Below are positions 9,012-18,348 of a stretch of 64,000 nt of DNA, piece after piece. The position numbers and the translations under genes are program-made. Numbering within the stretch: position 1 is the first letter of the stretch; every line of letters starts with the position of its first letter. Where the stretch lies: positions 106,209 through 170,208 of the forward strand of contig NZ_FXWP01000017.1 of NCBI RefSeq assembly GCF_900184035.1, in the 5' to 3' direction. Source of the DNA: Kosakonia pseudosacchari. Lineage in GTDB: Bacteria > Pseudomonadota > Gammaproteobacteria > Enterobacterales > Enterobacteriaceae. The notes beneath the pieces are model-generated. The model saw only the letters and a list, made by a program, of their open reading frames with translations, was not told where the DNA came from and did not search any database.

Positions 9012-10115
9012 TCACTTCGCGTCAGTCGCTGTACCGTTCGCATGCCAGGTAAACACACCGAACTCAAAGCCTTTCAGATCGCCCTTCTCATCCCAGGAGA
9101 GCGGCCCCATTACGGTATCCACTGAGTGGCCTTTCAGATAAGTGGCGATAGCCGCCGGATCGGCGGACTGACCCAGTCCTGCAGCCAGCGATTGCAGCGC
9201 AGCGTAAGTGGTCCATACAAACGCGCCGCTTGGATCCTGTTTCTTCGCTTTGATCGCATCTACAATCGGTTTGTTCGCCGGAACCTGGTCATAGTTTTTC
9301 GGTTTGGTAACCAGCATACCTTCTGCGGATTCACCGGCAATGTTAGACAGGGAAACGTTCGCCACGCCTTCCGGCCCCATAAACTGGGTTTTCAGGCCAG
9401 CGGCGCGAGACTGACGCAGGATCTGCCCCATTTCCGGGTGGTAGCCGCCGTAGTAAACGAAGTCGATGTTCTCTTTCTTCAGGCGTGCAACCAGCGTAGA
9501 GAAGTCTTTCTCACCGGCAGTGATACCGTCAAAGAACACCACGTTCGCGCCGCCTTTTTTCAGCCCGTCCCGCACTGCACGCGCCAGACCTTCACCGTAC
9601 TGCTGTTTGTCATGGATAACAGCGATGCGCTGCGGCTTCACTTTCTCCAGAATGTATTTCGCCGCAGTCGGTCCCTGGTCGGAATCCAGACCGGTGGTGC
9701 GCAGCGTCAGTTTGTAACCACGTGCGGTCAGCTCAGGCGCCGTCGCCGCAGGCGTGATCATCAGAATACCTTCGTCTTCGTAAATATCAGACGCCGGCTG
9801 GGTAGAAGAGGAGCAGAGGTGACCGATAACGTATTTAATGCCGTCATTGACCACTTTGTTGGCGACCGCCACCGCTTGTTTCGGGTCACAGGCATCGTCA
9901 TATTTTACTGCAACCAGTTTGTCGCCTTTAATCCCGCCTTTGGCATTAATATCGGCGATAGCTTGTTCCGCACCGGTAAACTCCTGGTCACCGTACTGCG
10001 CAACCGGACCGGACATCGCCCCGACAACGGCAACTTTGATATCTTTGGCGAATGCCACGTTGCTCATTGCTAACGCAATACATCCTGCCAGTAACGCTTT
10101 GCCCTTCATTTTCAT
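9012..10115 (-). CDS. livJ: LivJ, Leu/Ile/Val-binding periplasmic protein
   Basis: Periplasmic binding protein for leucine, isoleucine and valine that uses the same LivHMGF membrane complex as LivK. Starting at [18 protein letters not shown] (10115) gives 367 residues as in E. coli, with a signal peptide ending about residue 23 (SNVAFA). The frame is open 51 codons further upstream, but that part is low-complexity and not coding-like. Close paralogue of LivK; both keep the [14 protein letters not shown] segment. Confidence 0.96.
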   Translation of the reverse strand: MKMKGKALLAGCIALAMSNVAFAKDIKVAVVGAMSGPVAQYGDQEFTGAEQAIADINAKGGIKGDKLVAVKYDDACDPKQAVAVANKVVNDGIKYVIGHLCSSSTQPASDIYEDEGILMITPAATAPELTARGYKLTLRTTGLDSDQGPTAAKYILEKVKPQRIAVIHDKQQYGEGLARAVRDGLKKGGANVVFFDGITAGEKDFSTLVARLKKENIDFVYYGGYHPEMGQILRQSRAAGLKTQFMGPEGVANVSLSNIAGESAEGMLVTKPKNYDQVPANKPIVDAIKAKKQDPSGAFVWTTYAALQSLAAGLGQSADPAAIATYLKGHSVDTVMGPLSWDEKGDLKGFEFGVFTWHANGTATDAK

Positions 10116-10331
10116 CCTGAGTTTCCCCATTGTTATGGTTATTGCATTTGTTGTGATGTTGTTGTGTGGCACATTATTTCGCTTATTGTCATAAGCAAAG
10201 AATATGATAGTAGTTTTTAACCGTTCTGCCCGTGCCTGAGCAGCATACTCTGCTAAAACATACCCCATTTTTCGGAATATGGAATAACAATTTTGAAGGT
10301 TGTACGACAGACTGATGACAGAAAGTGATAA

Positions 10332-10350
10332 AGCCGCCCATCAGGCGGCT
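10332..10350 (-). terminator. Terminator of the PuuE-like transaminase gene
   Basis: Stem AGCCGCC (10332-10338) / GGCGGCT (10344-10350) with a 5-nt loop, followed on the minus strand by TTTATCAC. It sits just past the transaminase stop. Confidence 0.6.
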
Positions 10351-10356
10351 GAATAA

Positions 10357-11622
10357 TTAATGCGTCAGCGACTGAGAGAGAATATCCAGCGCCTTGCGAA
10401 ACTGAACTTCCGGAATGGTTAACGGGTAGAGGAAGCGAATCACGTTGCCGTAAACCCCGCAGCTCAGCAGCAACAGCCCGTCCGCCAGCGCTTTTTCCTG
10501 CACCTGTTTAGTAAATTCAGCCGATGGCGCGCCGGTTTGCGGATCGCTAAATTCCACCGCGACCATTGAACCCTGCGCACGGATATCAGCGATATAGGGG
10601 CATTGCGCTTTTGCGCGGTTCAGCACTTCCACCAGATGCTGGCCCAGATGGTTCGCCCGTTCGCACAGGTTTTCTTCTTCAATCACGTCCAGCACCGCAT
10701 GCGCCGCCGCGATAGCGAGCGGATTGCCTGCGTAAGTGCCGCCCAAACCACCCGGCGCAGGCGCATCCATCACCTCCGCCCGCCCTGCCACCGCCGAAAG
10801 CGGTAAACCACCGGCCAGGCTTTTCGCCATGGTGATTAAATCCGGTTTCACATCGTAATATTCGCTGGCAAAGAGCTTGCCGGTGCGGGCAAAACCGCTC
10901 TGCACTTCGTCAACAATCAGCAGAATACCGTGGCTATCGCACACCTTACGCAGCGCCTGCATAAAATCGTTCGGTGCGACATTAAAACCGCCCTCGCCCT
11001 GCACGGGCTCCAGCAGGATAGCAGCGACTTGATCCGGTGCGATATCCGCTTTAAAAATACGCTCCAGGCTTTTCAGCGCCTCTTCAGTGCTTACACCGTG
11101 CAGCGCGTTAGGATACTGAGCGTGGTAAATCGAACCGGGGAAGGGACCGAAACCAATTTTATACGGCGCGACTTTGCCGGTGAGCGCCATGGTCATAAAG
11201 GTGCGACCGTGGAAACCGCCGCCAAAGGTGATAATTCCGGGGCGTTTGGTATAGGCGCGGGCAATTTTAACGGCGTTTTCCACCGCTTCTGCGCCAGTCG
11301 AGAAAAACGCCGTTTTCGCCGGGCCAGCAACCGGTACGCGTTCGTTAATACGCTCCGCCAGCGAGACATAGCTTTCGTAAGGAACAATCTGGTAAGCGGT
11401 ATGGGTAAATGCCTGCAACTGTTTTTCTACCGCTGCCATTACTTTTGGATGCCGATGTCCGGTGTTAAGCACCGCGATCCCGGCGGCAAAGTCGATCACT
11501 TCGTTCCCTTCTACATCCCACAGCGTCGCGTTTTCCGCTTTTTCTGCGTAAAAACCGCACATCACACCAATGCCGCGCGGCGTCGCCTGTAGACGGCGCT
11601 GATTCAATTCGTTGTTCTTCAC
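10357..11622 (-). CDS. puuE: PuuE/GabT-type 4-aminobutyrate transaminase
   Basis: PLP-dependent class III aminotransferase predicted to convert 4-aminobutyrate plus 2-oxoglutarate to succinate semialdehyde plus glutamate. 421 residues, the PuuE length, and closer by eye to E. coli PuuE than to GabT (VLNTGHRHP, FTHTAYQIVPYESYV, GGTYAGNPLA). The PLP lysine is K267 in ITMAKSLAGGLP; VDEVQSGFARTG precedes it. It starts with GTG behind AGGGGGC. E. coli has no transaminase between livJ and rpoH, and here the gene stands alone outside any puu or gab cluster, so its pathway is inferred. GabT is the alternative name. Confidence 0.75.
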   Translation of the reverse strand: MKNNELNQRRLQATPRGIGVMCGFYAEKAENATLWDVEGNEVIDFAAGIAVLNTGHRHPKVMAAVEKQLQAFTHTAYQIVPYESYVSLAERINERVPVAGPAKTAFFSTGAEAVENAVKIARAYTKRPGIITFGGGFHGRTFMTMALTGKVAPYKIGFGPFPGSIYHAQYPNALHGVSTEEALKSLERIFKADIAPDQVAAILLEPVQGEGGFNVAPNDFMQALRKVCDSHGILLIVDEVQSGFARTGKLFASEYYDVKPDLITMAKSLAGGLPLSAVAGRAEVMDAPAPGGLGGTYAGNPLAIAAAHAVLDVIEEENLCERANHLGQHLVEVLNRAKAQCPYIADIRAQGSMVAVEFSDPQTGAPSAEFTKQVQEKALADGLLLLSCGVYGNVIRFLYPLTIPEVQFRKALDILSQSLTH

Positions 11623-11811
11623 CTTGATTGCCCCCTGTCTGTGTATGCCCGCTTACCAAGTATATAGCGCCTTTGATAAAGCGATGTTTTACTCAGTCTC
11701 GCGCAAGCGCAGGGACACCGACAGGACAGCTTTCCTGCCACGTTGTGACAGAAGCTGAATGAACGCGTGATGATGTGAGAGTGGTGGTGGTGGGATAATT
11801 CAGATAATAAA

Positions 11812-11842
11812 AAGCCGGGTGAGGCTTGCGCCAACCCGGCTT
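11812..11842 (-). terminator. rpoH terminator
   Basis: Stem AAGCCGGGT (11812-11820) / ACCCGGCTT (11834-11842) just beyond the rpoH stop; on the minus strand it is followed by TTTTATTATC. Confidence 0.75.
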
Positions 11843-11858
11843 ATTCACTGCAATACAC

Positions 11859-12716
11859 TTACGCTTCGATAGCGGCGCGCAGTTTTTTCATTGCGTTCTT
11901 TTCAAGCTGACGCACACGCTCGGCGGACACGCCGTAGCGATCGGCCAGTTCCTGCAAAGTGGTCTTGTTATCTTCGTCCAGCCAACGGGCGCGGATGATC
12001 TGCTGGCTGCGTTCGTCGAGCCCCTGCATCGCATCGGTCAGCTTGTTGGCCGCCTGTTCTTCCCAGTTGTCATCTTCGATGCCGTCGGCAAAGTTGGATG
12101 ATTTATCCTGCAGATAGAGCACCGGTGCCATTGGCTGGCTGTCGTGCGCATCGTCATCGGAGGACATATCAAACGTCATGTCCTGCGCCGCCATACGCGA
12201 CTCCATTTCACGCACGTCTTTGCTGGTCACGCCCAGTTCACGAGCAACCATTTCCACTTCGTCCTGGTTAAACCAGCCAAGACGCTGTTTGGCTTTGCGC
12301 AGGTTAAAGAACAGCTTACGCTGAGCTTTGGTGGTCGCGACTTTGACAATACGCCAGTTGCGCAGCACATACTCGTGGATCTCAGCTTTGATCCAGTGCA
12401 CGGCGAAAGAGACCAGGCGCACACCCACTTCCGGGTTAAAGCGACGAACAGCTTTCATCAGGCCAATGTTACCTTCCTGGATGAGATCCGCCTGCGGCAG
12501 ACCATAGCCCGAATAGTTACGAGCAATATGAACAACAAAGCGCAGGTGAGACAGAATCAGCTTTTTCGCTGCTTCCAGATCGCCCTGGTAATGCAGCTTT
12601 TCAGCCAGTGCCCGCTCTTCATCAGCCGTCAACATCGGCCATGCGTTCGCAGCCCGGACGTAAGATTCCAGGTTACCAACAGGGGCTAAAGCTAAAGTTT
12701 GCATTTCTTTGGTCAT
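11859..12716 (-). CDS. rpoH: RpoH, heat-shock sigma factor sigma-32
   Basis: Directs RNA polymerase to heat-shock promoters. 285 residues (E. coli 284), with region 2 ([38 protein letters not shown] region), the RpoH box [10 protein letters not shown] and a region 4 helix-turn-helix ([19 protein letters not shown]). The single extra residue falls in the acidic linker DDDAHDSQ. The start follows GAGAGGATTTG, as in E. coli. In E. coli translation is controlled by an mRNA thermometer formed by the 5' coding region; the high conservation makes the same likely. DnaA boxes lie upstream. Confidence 0.97.
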   Translation of the reverse strand: MTKEMQTLALAPVGNLESYVRAANAWPMLTADEERALAEKLHYQGDLEAAKKLILSHLRFVVHIARNYSGYGLPQADLIQEGNIGLMKAVRRFNPEVGVRLVSFAVHWIKAEIHEYVLRNWRIVKVATTKAQRKLFFNLRKAKQRLGWFNQDEVEMVARELGVTSKDVREMESRMAAQDMTFDMSSDDDAHDSQPMAPVLYLQDKSSNFADGIEDDNWEEQAANKLTDAMQGLDERSQQIIRARWLDEDNKTTLQELADRYGVSAERVRQLEKNAMKKLRAAIEA

Positions 12717-12831
12717 TCAAATCCTCTCAATTCACTTATCAGCTGGCGGCGGTCTGTCCCCATCAGGCAACAAACATGCCAGCGCTTTTGAGCAACGAGA
12801 ATAGCATTCACATTTTTATCAGACAGTGATT

Positions 12832-12864
12832 TTATCCACAAGTTCCTTGCAGGTCTGTGAATAA
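12832..12864. promoter_or_regulatory. Two DnaA boxes upstream of rpoH
   Basis: TTATCCACA on the plus strand (12832-12840), the perfect DnaA consensus, and TGTGAATAA (12856-12864), whose reverse complement TTATTCACA also fits TTWTNCACA. They lie 115-150 bp upstream of the rpoH ATG. E. coli rpoH promoters P3/P4 are known to be DnaA-controlled, and the boxes occupy the equivalent region. Individual promoters could not be assigned. Confidence 0.65.
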
Positions 12865-12983
12865 ATTACGCACAAAATGTGACATCAGGATGATAAACCG
12901 GAGCAAGGAACCTCAGAAGGGGTATTACGCTTCCCTGCTACGGGAATACTTCACGTGCAGGGAAGGAGTATACCAGAGATTCT

Positions 12984-14042
12984 TTAGTCCGGAGTAAAGT
13001 GACGTAAATGTTGAACGGTAGCAAGCCAGGCGGCAATCCAGCCAATCATCGAACACACCAGCAACAGCAGCAAGCATTCGTCAAACGACAGCCCGCTAAG
13101 CTCAAACTGCGTGCCGAACACCTTCGCCACTTCCGTCACCGCCGAGGACAAGCGCATCACCAGGATTTCCGACAGGATCAGCGATAAAAACGCGCCGGAG
13201 AAACCGAGCAACGCGCCGCCATACAGGAACGGACGCAGGATAAAACCGTCCGTCGCACCAATCAGTTTCTGCACGTTGATGGTATCGCGGCGGGCGAAAA
13301 TACTCAGCCGCACGCTATTGCCGATAACCAGGAACACAGCCGCAACCATCAGCACACCAATCATGGCCGCCACGCGCCCGACCAGACCAGTCAGGGACGC
13401 CAGCCGCGCAAACCAGCTGTCATCCATGCGCACTTCATCAATTCCCTGGATGCGGGAAATGCGGTCACGCAACGTATTCAGCGAATCCGTGCTCTGGAAA
13501 TCCAGTTTCGGCACCACTACCGCCACGGCGGGCAGCGGGTTCTCTTCGAGCATATCCAGCGCGCCGCCAAACCCGGACCAGTTGCGGAACTCGCCCAGGG
13601 CATCTTCACGCGACAGGTAATTGACCTTTTCCACGCCCTGTTCGGACTGGAGTTGCCCCACCACCTGCTGCGCCGCGTTGTCATCCAGCGCTTTATCGAA
13701 ATAGACAGTGATCTGCGGCGACGGATAGTACTGCGACGCGGCCTGATTAACGTTTTTGTAGACCATGTAACAAACGCTCGGCAGCGTCAGGGAGATGGCA
13801 ATGACCATCACCGTCAGGAATGTCGCCAGCGGTTTGCTTTTCAGATCCTGCAACGCACCGTGCCAGGCGTAGCGTACCTGCTCGTTAAAGACGTTACTCT
13901 TACGCGAAGGCGCCTTCACTGGCGCTTTGCCGCGACGCGGCGCATTGCGGTTGCTCTCGCCGGAGGAGGCAGACGATTTACGAAAACGGTCTAATTTGCT
14001 GCCAAACTGCCGAATGTGGTTTAGTGCATCGCGCTTATTCAC
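12984..14042 (-). CDS. ftsX: FtsX, divisome ABC-transporter-like membrane protein
   Basis: Membrane partner of FtsE; FtsEX recruits and activates the periplasmic amidase activator EnvC at the septum. Starting at the GTG at 14042 ([14 protein letters not shown]) gives 352 residues, the E. coli length, with a basic cytoplasmic N-terminus and four membrane spans around a large periplasmic loop (about residues 100-220). An ATG five codons upstream is possible but would deepen the overlap with ftsE. It overlaps ftsE by 8 nt. Confidence 0.94.
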   Translation of the reverse strand: MNKRDALNHIRQFGSKLDRFRKSSASSGESNRNAPRRGKAPVKAPSRKSNVFNEQVRYAWHGALQDLKSKPLATFLTVMVIAISLTLPSVCYMVYKNVNQAASQYYPSPQITVYFDKALDDNAAQQVVGQLQSEQGVEKVNYLSREDALGEFRNWSGFGGALDMLEENPLPAVAVVVPKLDFQSTDSLNTLRDRISRIQGIDEVRMDDSWFARLASLTGLVGRVAAMIGVLMVAAVFLVIGNSVRLSIFARRDTINVQKLIGATDGFILRPFLYGGALLGFSGAFLSLILSEILVMRLSSAVTEVAKVFGTQFELSGLSFDECLLLLLVCSMIGWIAAWLATVQHLRHFTPD

Positions 14043-14703
14043 CCGCCAGGCCTCCATGCAAATGACCGTCGCTCAGGCTCAGCATGCGGTACGAACGACG
14101 GGAAATCAGCCCGATATCGTGCGTTGCCATCAGCACCGTAACCCCGACGCGGTTAAATTCTTCAAACAGACGTAAAATCCCTTCAGACAGCGCTTCATCC
14201 AGGTTACCGGTTGGTTCATCCGCCAGCAGGACTGCCGGTTTGTTCACCACCGCGCGGGCAATCCCCACACGCTGTTGTTCACCGCCGGAGAGCTGAATCG
14301 GGAAGCTTTTCGCTTTGTCGAGCAGCCCGACTTTATCCAGCGCCGCCGAGACGCGACGGCGAATATCGTCGCCGCTGGCACCCGCGATAATCAGCGGGAT
14401 CGCCACGTTATCGAACACCGTTCTGTCCATCAGCAGGTGGTGATCCTGGAAAATCATCCCAATTTGACGACGCAAAAACGGCACTTCCCGGTTTTTCAAA
14501 CGGGTAATATCGTGGCCGCCAAAGAGGATTTTCCCGGCGCTTGGCCGCTCAATCCCACAAATCAGCTTCAGCAGGGTACTTTTCCCTGCCCCGGAATGCC
14601 CGGTCAGAAAGGCCATCTCGCCCTGCTGCAGGTGAAATGTCACCCCCTGCAGCGCTTGTCTCCCACCGAGATAGGCTTTGCTGACGTGTTCAAAGCGAAT
14701 CAT
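14035..14703 (-). CDS. ftsE: FtsE, divisome ATP-binding protein
   Basis: Cytoplasmic ATPase of the FtsEX complex. 222 residues as in E. coli, with Walker [10 protein letters not shown], signature [14 protein letters not shown] and Walker [13 protein letters not shown]. Middle gene of ftsYEX, starting 2 bp after the ftsY stop and overlapping ftsX. Confidence 0.97.
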   Translation of the reverse strand: MIRFEHVSKAYLGGRQALQGVTFHLQQGEMAFLTGHSGAGKSTLLKLICGIERPSAGKILFGGHDITRLKNREVPFLRRQIGMIFQDHHLLMDRTVFDNVAIPLIIAGASGDDIRRRVSAALDKVGLLDKAKSFPIQLSGGEQQRVGIARAVVNKPAVLLADEPTGNLDEALSEGILRLFEEFNRVGVTVLMATHDIGLISRRSYRMLSLSDGHLHGGLAGE

Positions 14704-14705
14704 TG

Positions 14706-16076
14706 TTAATCCTCTCGGGCAAAAAGTGCCTCTATAAAATCGCCCGCATTAAACGGACGTAAATCCTCAATACGTTCGCCGACGCCGATGTAGCGGATAG
14801 GAATACCAAATTGATCCGCCACCGAGAAAATAACGCCACCTTTGGCGGTACCATCAAGCTTGGTCAGCGTAATACCGGTTAAACCCACAGCCTCGTGGAA
14901 CAGTTTGGCCTGGCTGATGGCATTTTGCCCGGTGCTGGCATCAATCGTCAGCATCACTTCATGCGGCGCGTCTTCGTCCAGCTTCTTCATGACGCGGACA
15001 ATTTTCTTCAACTCTTCCATCAGGTGCGCTTTGTTCTGCAAGCGGCCTGCGGTATCGGCAATCAGCACATCCACATGGCGCGCTTTAGCCGCCTGGATAG
15101 CATCGAAAATCACCGAAGCGGAATCCGCGCCGGTATGCTGGGCAATCACCGGGATATCGTTGCGCTGGCCCCACACCTGAAGCTGCTCAACTGCGGCGGC
15201 ACGGAAGGTATCCCCCGCCGCCAGCATCACGGATTTACCCTGCTGCTCAAACTGGCGCGCCAGCTTACCGATGGTGGTGGTTTTACCCACGCCGTTAACG
15301 CCAACCATCAAAATTACAAACGGAGTTTTTCCTTCGATGTTAAGCGGTTCATCCACTTTGGCGAGGATCTCGCTCATCTCATCTTTCAGCAAACCATACA
15401 GTGCTTCCGCGTCGCGCAATTGCTTGCGGCTCGCGCCTTCCGTCAGATTGGTGATGATTTTGCGCGTGGTTTCCACGCCCACATCGGCAATCAGCAACTG
15501 CTCTTCCAGCTCTTCGAACAGATCATCGTCGATCTTTTTGCCGCGGAACAGACTGATAAATCCTGAACCGAGGTTTTCTTTTGTTTTAAGCAGACTGCGT
15601 TTCAGGCGCGCAAAGAACCCTTCTTTGGTCGGTTTTTCCTGCTCCTGGACGGATTCTTCAACCGGCACGACAACCAGCGCTTCTTCCGCCGCTTCGGCGG
15701 CCAGCGCCTGCGCGTCCAGCTCCTCGTCGCTTAGCGGAACATCGTCTTCTTCCAGCGGCTCAGCTTCCGCCTGCCACTCTTCAGCGCCGATCTCCTGCTC
15801 AGCCACCTCTTCCGGCAGCGGCAGTTCTTCATGTTCGATAACCGCCGGGCTTTCTTCTATTACCGCTTCCGCTGGCGCGTCTTCGTGCGCCAGTTGCTCG
15901 CTGATGTCGACAACCTCTTCAGCGAATTTTTCGCTGTCGGCAGCAGGCCCAGCAACCGGGGTTTCTTCAACCGGCTGCTCAGCTACAGGTTGCTGTTCGG
16001 TTTGCGCCTCTTCAGCCTTCTCTTTCTGCCCAAGGCCAAGCCAGGAAAAAAAGCCACGTTTCTTCTCATTTGCCAT
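14706..16076 (-). CDS. ftsY: FtsY, signal recognition particle receptor
   Basis: SRP receptor GTPase that docks ribosome-SRP complexes at the membrane. Starting at MANEKKRGFFSWLGLGQKEK gives 456 residues, shorter than E. coli FtsY (497) because the acidic A domain (Glu/Ala/Pro-rich, about residues 20-150) is shorter. The NG domain carries GVNGVGKTTT, DTFRAAAVEQL, DTAGR and TKLDG. The first four codons of the open frame upstream (MWSP) are unlikely to be used. First gene of ftsYEX, divergent from rsmD. Confidence 0.95.
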   Translation of the reverse strand: MANEKKRGFFSWLGLGQKEKAEEAQTEQQPVAEQPVEETPVAGPAADSEKFAEEVVDISEQLAHEDAPAEAVIEESPAVIEHEELPLPEEVAEQEIGAEEWQAEAEPLEEDDVPLSDEELDAQALAAEAAEEALVVVPVEESVQEQEKPTKEGFFARLKRSLLKTKENLGSGFISLFRGKKIDDDLFEELEEQLLIADVGVETTRKIITNLTEGASRKQLRDAEALYGLLKDEMSEILAKVDEPLNIEGKTPFVILMVGVNGVGKTTTIGKLARQFEQQGKSVMLAAGDTFRAAAVEQLQVWGQRNDIPVIAQHTGADSASVIFDAIQAAKARHVDVLIADTAGRLQNKAHLMEELKKIVRVMKKLDEDAPHEVMLTIDASTGQNAISQAKLFHEAVGLTGITLTKLDGTAKGGVIFSVADQFGIPIRYIGVGERIEDLRPFNAGDFIEALFARED

Positions 16077-16265
16077 TGGCGACCACACTCCTCGCTATTG
16101 TTTCATGGCGCAGCCCGTCTGCACGGCCGGGACTGAAAACATTTGTTAATTAGTCGGATAGTCTACCACTTTCCTCAACTTGCATCACGGCTTGAGGATT
16201 AGGGTTTAACGTCATTCGACAGACCGCTAGAATAGCAGGTCGAAATGATGAGCAAAGCGATAACC

Positions 16266-16868
16266 ATGAAGAAACCTACCCGTGCCGCCACCGGTCAGAT
16301 CCGCATTATTGGCGGCCAGTGGCGGGGCCGTAAATTACCGGTTCCGGATAGCCCCGGCCTGCGCCCGACCACCGATCGCGTGCGTGAAACTTTATTCAAC
16401 TGGCTGGCGCCGTCAATGGTAGACGCTCACTGTCTCGATTGCTTCGCCGGCAGCGGTGCGCTGGGGCTGGAAGCGCTCTCCCGCTACGCCGCCAGCGCCA
16501 CCTTGCTGGAAATGGAGCGCAGTGTCGCCCAGCAATTACAGCAAAACCTGGCCACGTTAAAAGCCGCCAACGCGAAAGTGGTCAACACCAACACGCTGAC
16601 GTTTTTAGCCAGCCCCGGCACGCCACACAATATTGCTTTTATCGATCCACCGTTTCGTAAAGGGATGCTGGAAGAGACCATACGCCTGCTGGAAAACAAC
16701 GGCTGGCTCGCCGATGACGCGCTGGTTTATATCGAAAGCGAAGTCGAAAATGGGTTACCGCCCGTACCCGCTCGCTGGCAACTGCATCGGGAAAAAGTCG
16801 CCGGGCAGGTCGCGTACCGTTTGTACCACCGCGAAGCACAAGGAGAGAAGCATGCCGCTGTTGATTAA
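16266..16868 (+). CDS. rsmD: RsmD, 16S rRNA m2G966 methyltransferase
   Basis: SAM-dependent methyltransferase that modifies G966 of 16S rRNA. Starting at MKKPTRAATGQIRIIGG gives 200 residues (E. coli 198). The SAM site DCFAGSGALGLEALSR and the catalytic FIDPPF motif are visible. It overlaps the start of yhhL by 17 nt, so both are probably cotranscribed; divergent from ftsY. Confidence 0.94.
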   Translation: MKKPTRAATGQIRIIGGQWRGRKLPVPDSPGLRPTTDRVRETLFNWLAPSMVDAHCLDCFAGSGALGLEALSRYAASATLLEMERSVAQQLQQNLATLKAANAKVVNTNTLTFLASPGTPHNIAFIDPPFRKGMLEETIRLLENNGWLADDALVYIESEVENGLPPVPARWQLHREKVAGQVAYRLYHREAQGEKHAAVD

Positions 16869-17127
16869 CCTCGGGCGTCTGTTGATGCTCTGCATCTGGG
16901 CATTTCTGATTCTGAACCTGATTAAACCCTTTCCGCGCCCGCTGAATATTTTCGTCAACGTCGCGCTTGTCTTCACCGTCTTTATGCATGCGCTACAAGC
17001 CACCATGCTGAAAACGGCGCTACCGAAAGACGGCCCGCAAATGAGCAAAGCGGAGCAGATCCGTATTTTCCTCTTCGGCGTGTTTGAGCTGCTTATCTGG
17101 CAGAAGAAATTAAAAGAGAAAAAATAG
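16852..17127 (+). CDS. yhhL: YhhL, small inner-membrane protein (DUF1145)
   Basis: 91-residue protein with two to three hydrophobic spans and a basic C-terminus (WQKKLKEKK), matching E. coli YhhL (MRLLINLGRILMLC...). Function unknown. It begins inside the 3' end of rsmD behind AGGAGAG, as in E. coli. Confidence 0.9.
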   Translation: MPLLINLGRLLMLCIWAFLILNLIKPFPRPLNIFVNVALVFTVFMHALQATMLKTALPKDGPQMSKAEQIRIFLFGVFELLIWQKKLKEKK

Positions 17128-17134
17128 TCCCATC

Positions 17135-17160
17135 GCCCGGTGGCGTCGTGCTCACCGGGC
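17135..17160. terminator. Hairpin between convergent yhhL and yhhM
   Basis: GCCCGGTG (17135-17142) / CACCGGGC (17153-17160) make an 8-bp stem overlapping the yhhM stop. There is no strong T tract on either side, so terminator function is uncertain. Confidence 0.35.
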
Positions 17161-17517
17161 TGCTTCCGGCGTAAAGTCCACAAAGCGCGAGCCCTGATAA
17201 CGCAGCACACCCCGGTCGCCCACTGTCAGCGCGTGATATTGCTGCTCATCCAGACGAAAACTCATCTCCAGCCCGCCGGTTTGCGGTTTAAAACTCACTT
17301 CATAACGCATGGCGGTTCCCGCTGGCGCAACCTGTTGCTGGCGAGAACGGCGCGGGTTAAGCGGTTTTTCCCGTTTGTTGCTCACCACCACACTTTTTTG
17401 CTGTTGCGCCGCGCTATCGTTTTCGGCTTTTTCGCGCCGCTGCTGCACAAAGCGGAAAGAGGCAAAAACCACAATCAATCCAATGACGATAATGAAAAAA
17501 AGCGGTGGTTTACTCAT
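17152..17517 (-). CDS. yhhM: YhhM, DUF2500 single-span membrane protein
   Basis: 121 residues with one N-terminal membrane span (PPLFFIIVIGLIVVFASF), a basic linker and a soluble domain (SNKREKPLN..., MRYEVSFKPQTGG). It agrees along its length with E. coli YhhM (119 residues). Function unknown. Located on the minus strand between yhhL and yhhN, as in E. coli. Confidence 0.9.
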   Translation of the reverse strand: MSKPPLFFIIVIGLIVVFASFRFVQQRREKAENDSAAQQQKSVVVSNKREKPLNPRRSRQQQVAPAGTAMRYEVSFKPQTGGLEMSFRLDEQQYHALTVGDRGVLRYQGSRFVDFTPEAAR

Positions 17518-17646
17518 AGCGAATACCTGTCGGAAAAAGCGGAATTGAGCTTATCGCGGCGGAAATAGCGTTGTCATCCTCCTTTTCCCGCCACTACACT
17601 GAGTAAGAGAAATTTACGCAACAATAACAGATACAGGGACTTAATT

Positions 17647-18273
17647 ATGCTGTGGTCATTTATTGCTGTCTGCCTTTCCGCCTGGTTATATGTCGACGCC
17701 TCGTATCGTGGCCCGGTCTGGCAGCGCTGGGTTTTTAAACCCGTTACGCTCTTGCTCCTGCTGTTACTGGCCTGGCAAGCCCCGATGTTCGATGCCATCA
17801 GCTACCTAGTGCTGGCGGGCCTGTGTGCCTCGCTGGTCGGGGATGCGCTCACGCTGTTACCCCGGCAAAAGCTACTCTACGCCATCGGTGCGTTTTTCCT
17901 CGCGCATTTGCTCTATACCATCTATTTCGCCAGCCAGATGACGCTCTCATTCTTCTGGCCGCTACCGGTGGTGCTGCTGATTATCGGCGCGCTGTTGATA
18001 GCGGTGATCTGGTCACGCCTCGAAGAGCTGCGTATGGCGGTGTGTACCTTTATCGCCATGACGCTGGTGATGGTATGGCTGGCAGGCGAGCTGTGGTTTT
18101 TCCGTCCGACCAGCCCGGCGCTGTCGGCTTTCGTTGGCGCGTCATTGCTGCTGCTCGGCAACGTGGTCTGGTTAGGCAGCCACTACCGCAAACGCTTTAG
18201 CGCCGATAACGCCATCGCCTCCGCCTGCTATTTTGCCGGACACTTTTTAATTGTCCGTTCGCTGTATATTTAA
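17647..18273 (+). CDS. yhhN: YhhN, TMEM86-family membrane protein
   Basis: 208-residue polytopic membrane protein with about eight hydrophobic spans, the YhhN/TMEM86 family to which vertebrate lysoplasmalogenase belongs; the bacterial role is not established. Length and N-terminus ([23 protein letters not shown]) agree with E. coli YhhN. The zntA promoter begins directly after its stop. Confidence 0.92.
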   Translation: MLWSFIAVCLSAWLYVDASYRGPVWQRWVFKPVTLLLLLLLAWQAPMFDAISYLVLAGLCASLVGDALTLLPRQKLLYAIGAFFLAHLLYTIYFASQMTLSFFWPLPVVLLIIGALLIAVIWSRLEELRMAVCTFIAMTLVMVWLAGELWFFRPTSPALSAFVGASLLLLGNVVWLGSHYRKRFSADNAIASACYFAGHFLIVRSLYI

Positions 18274-18278
18274 AAGGC

Positions 18279-18310
18279 TTGACTCTGGAGTCGACTCCAG
18301 AGTGCATACT
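18279..18310 (+). promoter_or_regulatory. ZntR-type promoter/operator of zntA
   Basis: The -35 TTGACT (18279-18284) and -10 CATACT (18305-18310) are separated by 20 bp instead of 17, the hallmark of MerR-family promoters. A perfect 22-bp palindrome (18282-18303, arms ACTCTGGAGTC/GACTCCAGAGT) fills the spacer. It is almost the E. coli zntA promoter, where zinc-bound ZntR untwists the DNA to allow initiation. Confidence 0.9.
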
Positions 18311-18348
18311 CCGGTTAATGAGAAAATTATCATTCACCGGAGGATGCC

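Noticed and set aside
9126..10073. 315-codon plus-strand frame opposite livJ
   Set aside because: Antisense shadow; a similar frame occurs opposite the paralogous livK, which only reflects the shared sense sequence.
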